From Bacteroidota bacterium (GTDB taxonomy: Bacteria; Bacteroidota; Bacteroidia; Bacteroidales; Lentimicrobiaceae), in contig WSXU01000015.1 of assembly GCA_009773455.1 (NCBI GenBank), positions 62,001 through 126,000 of the forward strand: a DNA stretch of 64,000 bases. Reading direction: 5' to 3'. Below are positions 34,625-43,196 of this stretch, piece by piece. A program made the translations under genes and the position numbers. Within the stretch, counting starts at the first letter, position 1; each line of letters begins with the position of its first letter. The notes under the pieces were generated by a model. It ran no database searches. It saw only the letters and a list, made by a program, of their open reading frames with translations, and was not told where the DNA came from.

Positions 34625-37342
34625 CTACCAGACAGGCAAAATACAAGTTTTCTTCCTCAACCGTATTTCCCCGTTAAAATCGGATAAAGCCTTTTTCATC
34701 ACATCAGAATTCTCTTTGTGGCAGGTAAGACAGGCTCCGGCGGTAAGAATTTTTTTCTGTTCTGAAATGCTGAATGGTCTCATCCCCATCCTTGTCGAAG
34801 CCAATCCTTTCCTTTCTTTCAGGAAACCTGTCCAGGCATCTTCCGGAAGTCCATCCTCTTTGTTTGTTTTATATTCCGGATCAAAGACCCAGTTACCTCC
34901 TGCAGTAAGCGTCAGACTTCCCCTTCCGTAACCAAGTGCCAGTGGATCGTTATGGCACGATTTACACGAACGGCCGGTCCGCTGTGTAGTGTGGGCAGAT
35001 GCTGGTGCATACAAACGATGAAATGTTTTTCCGCTTCCCTTCCTGTACGACTCCTTATCAAGGGTCATAATCATCCCGGGAATGAACGTTGTAATCTTTC
35101 CACCCCTGACGGATTTATCTGTTTCATTCACACCAAGAACCGGCAGTTCAGCCAGTCCTTCCGCTGCGTATTCGACCCAGCTGCCATTCCGCCGCTTCCC
35201 GGTAAGCATATCATATCCATTCTCTTTGGTGTTAAATTCAGTATGGCAACCTATACACTGGGGTGCCCAACCTGTATGACAGGCATCGCAGCTGAGCCGG
35301 TTATGTGCAATCCCCCGGGTGCATGCTTCGGCGGGAGGATTCATTAATCCGGATCCTGTTCCTGATTTCCTGATCAGCTTCAGGATTTTTCCCTTTTGTT
35401 CAACCCGGGTATTGATCAGCGCATGACCCACCTTTTGTGTAAGAATAATTTCAGCATCCGGATTGTTGTATCCCCTAAGCCATGCGATTAACCTGGTTTC
35501 CTGATCTGTATCTCCTATTTTTGCTGTTCTGATTACCTTTATTGCATGACAATCGGTACATTGTACCTTAACCGCTTCCTCCTTGTGCATATACCTGTTC
35601 CCATCGCCCATCAGTTCAAAGGATCCATGACAATCGGTGCAAAGCATCCCGGCCTTATGGTGTACATCTTCCGGTTGTTTAATGAATACCCTTTTATCGG
35701 GAAGGACCATCAGATCGTTTCTTCCTTTTAAATCTGATGTCTTAAGGTTGGTTTCATGCCAGCCTTCATAATTCATGGATATCCTTCCCGACCGGCTGTG
35801 GCAGCTTTTGCAGTGGTCGTTGGTAATGGCCAATCCAATAGCAGGATGGAATGCTGGTGAATCATTCTCTGCAATCCCCTTTTTCAGTTTTATCAGTGTG
35901 GAAAGGGCTTTAGCATCATATTTCAGATGGCAGGCATTGCAACCCCCACCCCTGTCAAGCCAATCCGGGGGCCCCGGGTTTCGCTTTTCATTACCCAGAT
36001 GACAGCCGGCACATAAATTTCTCAAATGCACATCCGAAGGCGTTTTTGAGCCAATATCCCCAACGGTGGCATGTCCTTCAGGCAGTTCGTTTTCTCCAAA
36101 AACCCAGCGATCAACACTGATCATCCCGCTCAGTGTGGCCATCAGGCTTCGTGGCAATCTTTCAGCAATGCCGGTGTGGCAACCCGACCCTCCGCATGCC
36201 GACCCGGCATTCGACAGATTCCCCGGAACCCGGAACATTCCCCGGTGTGCCAGGGATTTATCAAGCGTCAAAGGATCTCCGCCATGGCAAGAATAACATC
36301 CGATGTTGCGGGGATTGTGCGCGTCACTGAACCCGGTCATCCCAACATGACAACTCAGACAGCCTTCCACCCTTCCGTTGATTGAAATGATTTCTCTGTT
36401 ATCACCCCGGAACAGTGAAATATGATCCGGAACAAGAAGTTCAGAAATCCTGGATTCTGCCTGCCAGGGCCATTGCCACTGCCAGTAAGCACCCCTGAAG
36501 AATAATCCACTGATTGTAAGAACCCCGTAAATCACTGTAAATGAGATCAGCAGTTTCAGTGTAATTCTCTTTGGCTTCAGTTTCATATAGAAGATCAGGC
36601 AGAACAGAAGCAGCAGAATTAACATTCCATAGGCAACATAGGCTGTTTCAGATAACCAGTGCAGGATTTCCTGAATCCCGGCAAAATACCAGGGGCCCTT
36701 CATCATCTCCTCGTTCATTCCCTGCAAAGGAGCCCTCAGAAAAAAGCTCAGAAAGCCCAAAAACAGTGCTGTAATTACAAATGTCCTGATGTTTACGGCA
36801 AGGCTCCGGACGTGCTCATAAACAACAATAAAAATTATGATCGTGGCTGTAGCTGCATGGTGTATGTATAGTAACAGGAATTTGCCTGACGGACCAACAA
36901 AGGTATCGGCGAGCATTTGGCCAGCAAGAGGAATGCTGCTTAACAATGAATTCAGAATACGCTGAGCCTGCAGACCATCCCCGTCACCCTTCAGGATAAA
37001 ACCTGAGATCATGACATAAAAAACAAAAGCGAGGGATGCCGAAAGCCTTAACCATACACCGGCAGACCGGAGATTTTTCTCGCTGTTCTTCAAAAGATGG
37101 TCAAAAACATGAAAAAGGGTAAGGATCAGAAACAGCTGCGCACTCCAATAATGAATATTGCGGGCAAAGGAGGCTGCCGGATTTGCGGTTACCAGTCGTG
37201 TGACTGACAGGTACGGATTTGAAGCATCATAAGGAATAGTAAGCAGAAGACCTGAAACTGCACAAAGAATCAAGGCAGCCGTAGCGACCCAACCGACTGA
37301 ATCAAATGCCAGAAACGACCACAGCTTTTTTCTCAGGTTCAC
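34625..37342 (-). CDS. Cytochrome b fused to a multiheme cytochrome c domain
   Basis: 905 residues starting with GTG. The N-terminal half is a cytochrome b/b6-type membrane domain: H64-X13-H78 and H162-X14-H177 are the two bis-histidine heme-b pairs. Further helices end with a WQWQWPWQA segment like subunit IV proteins. From residue ~328 a periplasmic domain holds 11 CxxCH heme-c motifs (CLSCH, CYSCH, CAGCH, CNACH, CKSCH, CTDCH twice, CDACH, CIGCH, CKSCH, CLTCH) and one CX4CH (CGGSGCH). With the Rieske gene 4 bp upstream this is a bc-type quinol-oxidising complex with its electron outlet fused on. Confidence 0.92.
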   Translation of the reverse strand: MNLRKKLWSFLAFDSVGWVATAALILCAVSGLLLTIPYDASNPYLSVTRLVTANPAASFARNIHYWSAQLFLILTLFHVFDHLLKNSEKNLRSAGVWLRLSASLAFVFYVMISGFILKGDGDGLQAQRILNSLLSSIPLAGQMLADTFVGPSGKFLLLYIHHAATATIIIFIVVYEHVRSLAVNIRTFVITALFLGFLSFFLRAPLQGMNEEMMKGPWYFAGIQEILHWLSETAYVAYGMLILLLLFCLIFYMKLKPKRITLKLLISFTVIYGVLTISGLFFRGAYWQWQWPWQAESRISELLVPDHISLFRGDNREIISINGRVEGCLSCHVGMTGFSDAHNPRNIGCYSCHGGDPLTLDKSLAHRGMFRVPGNLSNAGSACGGSGCHTGIAERLPRSLMATLSGMISVDRWVFGENELPEGHATVGDIGSKTPSDVHLRNLCAGCHLGNEKRNPGPPDWLDRGGGCNACHLKYDAKALSTLIKLKKGIAENDSPAFHPAIGLAITNDHCKSCHSRSGRISMNYEGWHETNLKTSDLKGRNDLMVLPDKRVFIKQPEDVHHKAGMLCTDCHGSFELMGDGNRYMHKEEAVKVQCTDCHAIKVIRTAKIGDTDQETRLIAWLRGYNNPDAEIILTQKVGHALINTRVEQKGKILKLIRKSGTGSGLMNPPAEACTRGIAHNRLSCDACHTGWAPQCIGCHTEFNTKENGYDMLTGKRRNGSWVEYAAEGLAELPVLGVNETDKSVRGGKITTFIPGMIMTLDKESYRKGSGKTFHRLYAPASAHTTQRTGRSCKSCHNDPLALGYGRGSLTLTAGGNWVFDPEYKTNKEDGLPEDAWTGFLKERKGLASTRMGMRPFSISEQKKILTAGACLTCHKENSDVMKKALSDFNGEIRLRKKTCILPVW

Positions 37343-37346
37343 GGTC

Positions 37347-37739
37347 TCAGATTTTTACTATTGTTTCACCTGTTTGGGGATCATACCAATGCTGAAGTTT
37401 TTTTAAAGGCAGGAGTGCCGGTCCTTTCAGAACCCTGCCTGTTGAGGCTTCAAACCTGGATCCATGGCAGGAACAAATAAGTTCACCTGAAGATTCACGG
37501 TTTATCGTACATCCGGCATGTGTGCACTTTCTTGAGAAAAAACTAACGCCACCGCCATCAATGAATATGATAAACTCTTCCCTGAAATAAACCCCCTGAC
37601 CGAGATTTGACACATCAATCCTGGTTTTTTCGGGCGGAGTCGTTAACAACCTGTTCTTCCCTGCAATTGAATACCAGAGGGAAAGAAATATCCCTGTACC
37701 TGCCAGTGACAGCAGTCTGATAAATGCTCTGCGGGTTAT
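37347..37739 (-). CDS. Rieske [2Fe-2S] protein
   Basis: The Rieske cluster ligands are clear: CTHAGC and CSCHGSRF, in the ~100-residue C-terminal domain. The open frame continues upstream through TRRAFIRLLSLAGTGIFLSLWYSIAG, a twin-arginine-like signal/anchor helix needed for a periplasmic Rieske protein. No ATG, GTG or TTG lies before this helix; the nearest possible codon is ATA at 37737-37739, used here as a provisional start (131 residues). A TTG at 37649 would drop the anchor. It is first in the operon with the cytochrome b fusion. Confidence 0.75.
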   Translation of the reverse strand: MTRRAFIRLLSLAGTGIFLSLWYSIAGKNRLLTTPPEKTRIDVSNLGQGVYFREEFIIFIDGGGVSFFSRKCTHAGCTINRESSGELICSCHGSRFEASTGRVLKGPALLPLKKLQHWYDPQTGETIVKI

Positions 37740-37833
37740 GGATCCGGTGTATTTCAGAAATATATATTCTACCCAAAACTAAGAAGAATAATGACGATGG
37801 AAACATTGTTGCCCGAATGGATTATTGCTTATT

Positions 37834-37851
37834 GTCATAATATTTTATGAC
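37834..37851. promoter_or_regulatory. Perfect inverted repeat, candidate Crp/Fnr operator
   Basis: GTCATAA-TATT-TTATGAC: two 7-bp arms with a 4-bp spacer, the spacing of Fnr-type sites. It lies in the divergent region between the Rieske and molybdoenzyme operons. Confidence 0.5.
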
Positions 37852-38069
37852 GTGTGACAGTTTTTCAACTGACTATTTTATCATTTGCTTATATTCTTGA
37901 TTATCTGTTGTTTACAAATACTGACCGGTATTTATATGAGTTCTAAATAAAGTTATATATGTCTGATATATAATTGTTTATAAAAACATTGCAATCTGAT
38001 AGCGACTAATTAGGATGTACTGAGCTGTATATCAGTATCTTATGCATGGCCTTGTGGCCAGCCTGATTT

Positions 38070-38099
38070 TTGGTTGTGACTTTCTTTAATATACCTTTG
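38070..38099 (+). promoter_or_regulatory. Promoter of the molybdoenzyme operon
   Basis: -33 TTG (38070-38072, in TTTTTGG) and -7 TACCTTTG (38092-38099) 19 bp apart, the Bacteroidetes consensus. The leader to the ATG at 38277 would be about 170 nt. Confidence 0.55.
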
Positions 38100-38276
38100 T
38101 TAATCAAAAAACAACAGGGTCTTACTTTAAAATGATGACTGTCCTGAATTTCTGACCTATATTATTGATTTGGTTATAGATAGCATCGTAATTTACATCA
38201 GATCCGGGCCGGTAAAGCAAGTCTGTAAATGCAAAAACCGGATAGTGCATCAGAACATATAAACGAATTGGTCCCG

Positions 38277-40529
38277 ATGAAAACCAGAAGAGACTTTATT
38301 AAAATTTCAGCATTGGGCCTGGGTGCCGTGGCATTGACAGCCGGCTCGGGCAGAATGGGGCTTGGTATGCCATTGTTTGGCAAAGAAACCGGGCCAGACA
38401 ATGAAGGAGATGTACTTCGCAGGGTACCGACCTACTGTGAAGTTTGTTTCTGGAAATGTGCCGGATGGGCTTATGTTAACAGTGAAGGCAGAATAGTTAA
38501 GGTTATCGGCAACGAAGATGATCCACAGTGCAACGGACGCTTGTGCCCCCGGGGAACCGGCGGTGTTGGGATGGTCTATGATGAAGACCGCTTAAAAAAA
38601 CCATTGATTCGTGTAACTGAAAACGGTAAACAGACTTACAGGGAGGCAAGTTGGGATGAGGCGCTGGAATATATAGCTTCGAAAATGAAAGGAATTTCTG
38701 AAAAGTTCGGCCCTGAAAGCATTGCTCTTTTCAATCACGGCTCTGCCGGACATTACTTTACCCACCTTCTGAATGCTTTCGGATCCTCAACCGTTGCTGC
38801 GCCTTCCTACGCCCAGTGTCGGGGGCCACGTGAAGTCGGCTTTGAAACAACCTTCGGTTCACAGGTTGGGAGTCCTGAACCAACCGACATCAGGGATACA
38901 CGATGCATGGTTCTGATCGGATCTCATATCGGTGAAAACATGCACAACGGTCAGGTGCAGGAAATGTCGGATGCGATCGACAAAGGGGCTGTCATCATCA
39001 CGGTTGACCCCCGACTTTCAACCGCAGCCAGCAAATCAAAATACTGGTTACCGATCAAACCGGCTACCGACATAGCCTTGCTGCTCTCCTGGATACACGT
39101 TCTTATTAACGATGAAATCTATAACAAGGAATATGTTGCCATGCATGCCACGGGCTTTGAAGAGTTAAAGGCAGCCGTTAGTAAATATACACCCGAATGG
39201 GCATATGGCATTACAACCATCGAACCGGAGCTGATACGTAAAACTGCCAAGGAAATGGCCGATGCGGCCCCTGCGGTGATTGTCCATCCGGGACGTCATG
39301 TTACCTGGTATGGCGACGATGCCCAGCGGTCAAGGGCAATAGCCCTGCTCAACGCACTCCTTGGATCATGGGGTTCACGCGGAGGTTTCTTCATGAAAGA
39401 AGGCGCTTCAATTCCCGAACATCATCATCCGGAATATCCGAAGCCTTCCTGGTCATGGCCTGAAACCCTTAATGGGAAGTACCCTTATGCTAAAATGTCG
39501 GTTACCAATGCCTTCATCGATGCCTCCATTGCTTCCCCCGAAAATAAGCATCAGATTCACGGATGGATTATTGCCGGAACAAACCTGCCAATGGCGATCC
39601 CTCTGAAAAGTCAGATGCTTAAGGCGTTGGAGGAACTTGATCTGGTAGTGGTGGTGGATACCATGCCCACTGAAGTAACAGGTTACGCCGACGTTATACT
39701 TCCGGAATGCACCTATCTTGAGAGATATGATGATCTGCGTGATTCTCCCCACCGGGTGCCCACTGTTGCCCTGCGAGCTCCGGCCATTGAGCCGATGTAT
39801 GATTCCAAACCGGCATGGTGGATCGCCAAACAGATCGGTGAAAAACTGGGACTGCATGCATATTTTGAATATGATGATTATAAAGAGGTCATTGACTGGC
39901 AGTTAAACCAGATGGGTTCCTCCCTGAAGGAACTCGAAAAAACAGGGGTGATTGTATTCCCGCGAAAGAAGGGATCACCATACCTGGATAACTCACAACC
40001 ACATGCCTTCACTACGGCCTCGGGGAAAATTGAATTGTATTCAGAATCCCTTGCTGCCGCCGGATTTGACCCGGTACCGGTATACACTCCTCATCCGGAG
40101 CCGGAGGAAGGATTCTATCGTCTCATATACGGCAGGGCACCGATGCATACATTCAGCCGTACAGCCAACAATCCTAATCTCACCGACCTGATGAAAGAGA
40201 ATTCTGTATGGGTCAATCCAAGGGTCGCCAGATTATGGGATCTGGAAAATGGCGCATATACGTATCTCAAAAATCAGGATGGCGTTGTATCTTCTTTTCC
40301 CGTTAAGGTCCGGATCACTGAACGCATCCGCTGGGACTCAGTGTATATGGTTCATGGTTTCGGCCACAGCAAAAAAGAGCTCTCGAGGGCTTTCGGCAAA
40401 GGAGCCAACGACACTGAATTAATCACCAATGTAATGATTGATCCGATGATGGGTGGTACCGGGATGCGTGGAAATTTTGTAACATTCGTAAGCAACATGG
40501 ACCAAAATATGAAGGAGGTTGAATCATGA
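38277..40529 (+). CDS. Molybdopterin oxidoreductase, Phs/Psr (thiosulfate/polysulfide reductase) type catalytic subunit
   Basis: 750 residues. A twin-arginine signal (MKTRRDFIKISALGLGAVAL) sends the folded enzyme to the periplasm. Next comes a 4Fe-4S site, CEVCFWKC with the last ligand in RLCPRGTGG. The molybdenum-ligand region is SYAQCRGPREVGF, where the cysteine fits the PsrA/PhsA class. Size matches PhsA/PsrA, not the longer TtrA or SoeA. The ATG at 38277 begins the Tat signal. It is followed, overlapping by 4 bp, by its FeS subunit and then an NrfD anchor. Direction of reaction (thiosulfate/polysulfide reduction or reverse) cannot be read from the sequence. Confidence 0.88.
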   Translation: MKTRRDFIKISALGLGAVALTAGSGRMGLGMPLFGKETGPDNEGDVLRRVPTYCEVCFWKCAGWAYVNSEGRIVKVIGNEDDPQCNGRLCPRGTGGVGMVYDEDRLKKPLIRVTENGKQTYREASWDEALEYIASKMKGISEKFGPESIALFNHGSAGHYFTHLLNAFGSSTVAAPSYAQCRGPREVGFETTFGSQVGSPEPTDIRDTRCMVLIGSHIGENMHNGQVQEMSDAIDKGAVIITVDPRLSTAASKSKYWLPIKPATDIALLLSWIHVLINDEIYNKEYVAMHATGFEELKAAVSKYTPEWAYGITTIEPELIRKTAKEMADAAPAVIVHPGRHVTWYGDDAQRSRAIALLNALLGSWGSRGGFFMKEGASIPEHHHPEYPKPSWSWPETLNGKYPYAKMSVTNAFIDASIASPENKHQIHGWIIAGTNLPMAIPLKSQMLKALEELDLVVVVDTMPTEVTGYADVILPECTYLERYDDLRDSPHRVPTVALRAPAIEPMYDSKPAWWIAKQIGEKLGLHAYFEYDDYKEVIDWQLNQMGSSLKELEKTGVIVFPRKKGSPYLDNSQPHAFTTASGKIELYSESLAAAGFDPVPVYTPHPEPEEGFYRLIYGRAPMHTFSRTANNPNLTDLMKENSVWVNPRVARLWDLENGAYTYLKNQDGVVSSFPVKVRITERIRWDSVYMVHGFGHSKKELSRAFGKGANDTELITNVMIDPMMGGTGMRGNFVTFVSNMDQNMKEVES

Positions 40530-41059
40530 GATATGCGATGGCAATTGACACCCTGAAATGCGTAGGGTGCAGCGACTGCGTGGTGGCATGCCAGATGGAA
40601 AACAATGTCCCCATCGGTTTCTGTCGCGATTGGGTCACCGAAACCGTAGATGGGAGCTATCCTAATGTTGAAATTGAGCTCCGGTCAGAAAGGTGTAACC
40701 ATTGTGATAATTCACCATGCGTAAGGTGCTGCCCGACAGGTGCCAGCCACATTGAAGACGGGGGCATTGTTCTGGTAACCCACCACAAGTGCATCGGCTG
40801 CGGGGCCTGCATCCAGGCCTGCCCCTATGAGGCACGCTATTCTCATCCTGAAGGTTATGTTGATAAATGCACCTTCTGCATCCACCGGGTGAGAAAAGGC
40901 GACAAGCCTGCCTGTGTTGCTGTTTGCCCGACAAAATGCATGTACTTTGGCGACCTTGACGATCCGAATTCTGAAATCACAAATGTATTGAAGAACCGGA
41001 AATTCAAATCACTGGCACCTGAAGCGGGCACCAATCCTCAAATATTTTACCTGATCTGA
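40526..41059 (+). CDS. 4Fe-4S ferredoxin-type electron-transfer subunit (PsrB/PhsB type)
   Basis: 177 residues with four cysteine clusters (CVGCSDCVVAC, CNHCDNSPCVRCC, CIGCGACIQAC, and CTFC with CVAVC), the four-cluster layout of PsrB/PhsB/NrfC proteins. It wires the catalytic subunit to the membrane anchor. Its ATG overlaps the stop of the preceding gene (ATGA). No signal peptide, as expected if it is carried out with the Tat-exported partner. Confidence 0.93.
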   Translation: MRYAMAIDTLKCVGCSDCVVACQMENNVPIGFCRDWVTETVDGSYPNVEIELRSERCNHCDNSPCVRCCPTGASHIEDGGIVLVTHHKCIGCGACIQACPYEARYSHPEGYVDKCTFCIHRVRKGDKPACVAVCPTKCMYFGDLDDPNSEITNVLKNRKFKSLAPEAGTNPQIFYLI

Positions 41060-41082
41060 CCATCGATAAATATCAGTAAACC

Positions 41083-42024
41083 ATGAAAGAAGAATTGTTC
41101 GTTAGCGGCCGCAATATCCCTAACATCGACCCATACCTGAATATCTGGCACTGGCAGATTCCTCTGTACCTTTTTCTTGGGGGTCTTGCTGCCGGAATTC
41201 TATTTTTTGCTGCTCTGTTTACCATCATGGGCAAGGAAAAAGAGATGCCTGCCGCCGTTAAAAAAGCACCCATAATTGCTCCCATTGCACTCATACTCGG
41301 CCTTATCGCACTGTTTCTGGATCTGAAGCACAAGCTTTTTTTCTGGCAGCTGTACACAACCATCCGGCTGGAGTCGCCCATGTCGTGGGGTGCCTGGGTA
41401 CTGATGGCCATCACACCCCTTTCAATGCTTTGGGTTGCAAGTTATATGAAGGAGCTGGTTCCGGGATGGAAATGGAAAAATAACCTGCTCGAATCGTTCG
41501 AGGGTTTTGTCATTAAATACCGCCTGTGGATGGCCTGGATGATCATTGTGTTGTCTGTTATCCTCGGCATTTATACCGGAATCCTGTTGTCGGCCTTCAA
41601 TGCCCGTCCTCTCTGGAACACCAGCATTCTCGGGCCACTGTTCCTGGTTTCCGGCATGTCAACCGGGGCAGCAACCATTCTGATTATGAGTAAATCGAAA
41701 GAAGAGCGGCGTACCATGAGCTGGATTGATCTCCTGCTTATTATTGTAGAGTTGTTTTTTATCACACATCTGATTATGGGAATGAAAGCAGGATCACAGG
41801 TTCAGATTGATGCGGTTTCCTTATTCCTCGGTGGTCAGTTTACGGTTTCATTCTGGGTTTTTGTAATTCTTCTCGGGCTGGTATTTCCTGCAATCCTCGA
41901 AATTCTCGAAAGGATAGGTTATCATATTCCGGTGGTTATACCAGTTGCACTCATTCTGCTGGGCGGATTAATGTTCAGGTTCATCATGGTCGAAGCCGGC
42001 CAGCTGACAAGATATCTTTATTAA
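41083..42024 (+). CDS. NrfD/PsrC family membrane anchor subunit
   Basis: 313 residues with about eight helices. It opens with NIWHWQIPLYLFLGGLAAGILFFAALF, matching NrfD/PsrC proteins that exchange electrons with the quinone pool. Together with the two upstream genes it makes a complete three-subunit Psr-like complex, taking electrons from or giving them to menaquinone. Confidence 0.92.
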   Translation: MKEELFVSGRNIPNIDPYLNIWHWQIPLYLFLGGLAAGILFFAALFTIMGKEKEMPAAVKKAPIIAPIALILGLIALFLDLKHKLFFWQLYTTIRLESPMSWGAWVLMAITPLSMLWVASYMKELVPGWKWKNNLLESFEGFVIKYRLWMAWMIIVLSVILGIYTGILLSAFNARPLWNTSILGPLFLVSGMSTGAATILIMSKSKEERRTMSWIDLLLIIVELFFITHLIMGMKAGSQVQIDAVSLFLGGQFTVSFWVFVILLGLVFPAILEILERIGYHIPVVIPVALILLGGLMFRFIMVEAGQLTRYLY

Positions 42025-42043
42025 AACAACAATACGATCTGCT

Positions 42044-42571
42044 ATGGAACATAATAAAAGAGACGGCTCATTTTACATCAACCCATACCTGGGCGGTGTA
42101 CTGCTGGGCCTTGTGTTGTTCGCAACCTATTACGTCACCGGCCGTGGACTTGGAGCAAGCGGTGCGGTCAAAAGTACCGTTGTTACTACCGTTCACACTG
42201 TTGCACCGCAACATGCCCATAATTCAGGATACTACAGTCAGTTTCTGAGTGACGATATCAGTCCTATGAGCAATTGGCTGGTATTTGAAGTGTTGGGCGT
42301 ATTGGCCGGCGCCTTCCTTTCGGGAACCCTATATGGCCGGTTGAAGTTCAAAACCGAGCATTCCCCGAAAATTACAGGCCGCAGACGGCTGATTGCTGCC
42401 GCTGCCGGAGGTATGCTGTTCGGCATCGGATCACAGTTTGCACGTGGTTGTACTAGCGGGGCGGCCCTTAGTGGAATGGCCGTATTGTCGGCTTCCGGGA
42501 TCATAACCATGATGGCCATTTTCGGATCAGCCTATCTTTTTGCATGGATATTTAAAAAACTCTGGATCTAA
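42044..42571 (+). CDS. YeeE/YedE family thiosulfate/sulfur transporter, first half
   Basis: 175 residues, a half-size YeeE/YedE (TsuA-like, DUF395) membrane protein. The conserved motif GIGSQFARGCTSGAALSGMAV carries the cysteine that members use to bind thiosulfate sulfur. It is paired with the next gene, the two halves acting together, 18 bp apart. Confidence 0.88.
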   Translation: MEHNKRDGSFYINPYLGGVLLGLVLFATYYVTGRGLGASGAVKSTVVTTVHTVAPQHAHNSGYYSQFLSDDISPMSNWLVFEVLGVLAGAFLSGTLYGRLKFKTEHSPKITGRRRLIAAAAGGMLFGIGSQFARGCTSGAALSGMAVLSASGIITMMAIFGSAYLFAWIFKKLWI

Positions 42572-42589
42572 ACCTCAAAGGAAAAAACT

Positions 42590-43183
42590 ATGACAGGCCC
42601 TCTGATTCCAATGGAAATAATACCTGAAGCATGGAACAATGTGATTGCATTGCTGCTGGGTATGGGCTTCGGATTTGTACTCGAAGCTTCTGGTTTTTCA
42701 TCCTCCCGCAAAATTATGGGAACCTTCTTTGGTTATGATTTTGTTGTGCTGAGGGTTTTCTTTACTGCTGCCATAACTGCAATGAGTGGCATCATCTATT
42801 TCGATTTCATGGGATGGATGGACGCTTCGATGCTATACATAAATCCATATTATGTCACTTCTGCCATCGCTGGAGGTGTAATTATGGGCTTTGGATTTGC
42901 CCTGGGAGGCTTTTGCCCGGGAACAAGTTTCTGCGGTGTCGCCATCGGGAAATTCGATGCCATGTTTTTCAGTGCCGGTCTCTTTCTGGGTATACTCCTG
43001 TTTTCTGAAATGTATCCGCTTTTTGCCGGAATCTACAACAGTGAGAACCTTGGGGACATAAAAATATATGAGATGCTCGGTATGAAAAGAAATCTTTTCG
43101 CATTTCTCCTGATTGTGGCTGCCGTAGGAATGTTCTATGGTGCCGCTTTCGTTGAAAAGAAAGTTACTAAAGTCGAATATTAA
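42590..43183 (+). CDS. YeeE/YedE family thiosulfate/sulfur transporter, second half
   Basis: 197 residues with the partner motif GFGFALGGFCPGTSFCGVAIGKFDA (cysteines in GFCPGTSFCG). Split YeeE/YedE pairs like this are widespread in sulfur-using bacteria and transport thiosulfate or other sulfur donors across the inner membrane. The following genes encode rhodanese-fold proteins, consistent with handing over sulfur. Confidence 0.88.
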   Translation: MTGPLIPMEIIPEAWNNVIALLLGMGFGFVLEASGFSSSRKIMGTFFGYDFVVLRVFFTAAITAMSGIIYFDFMGWMDASMLYINPYYVTSAIAGGVIMGFGFALGGFCPGTSFCGVAIGKFDAMFFSAGLFLGILLFSEMYPLFAGIYNSENLGDIKIYEMLGMKRNLFAFLLIVAAVGMFYGAAFVEKKVTKVEY

Positions 43184-43196
43184 CTGAAACAGGCAG

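Larger units (their letters stand above)
37740..38276. other. Divergent regulatory region of the sulfur island
   Basis: About 540 bp between the Rieske and molybdoenzyme genes with no supported ORF. It is AT-rich and holds an inverted repeat at 37834, a promoter at 38070 and an 11-mer (ATTTACATCAG, 38191-38201) that also occurs at 30372-30382. Confidence 0.7.

Noticed and set aside
37615-37806. A minus-strand frame overlapping the Rieske gene start
   Set aside because: It is the other frame over the anchor helix and lacks protein features; the Rieske frame itself encodes the anchor.
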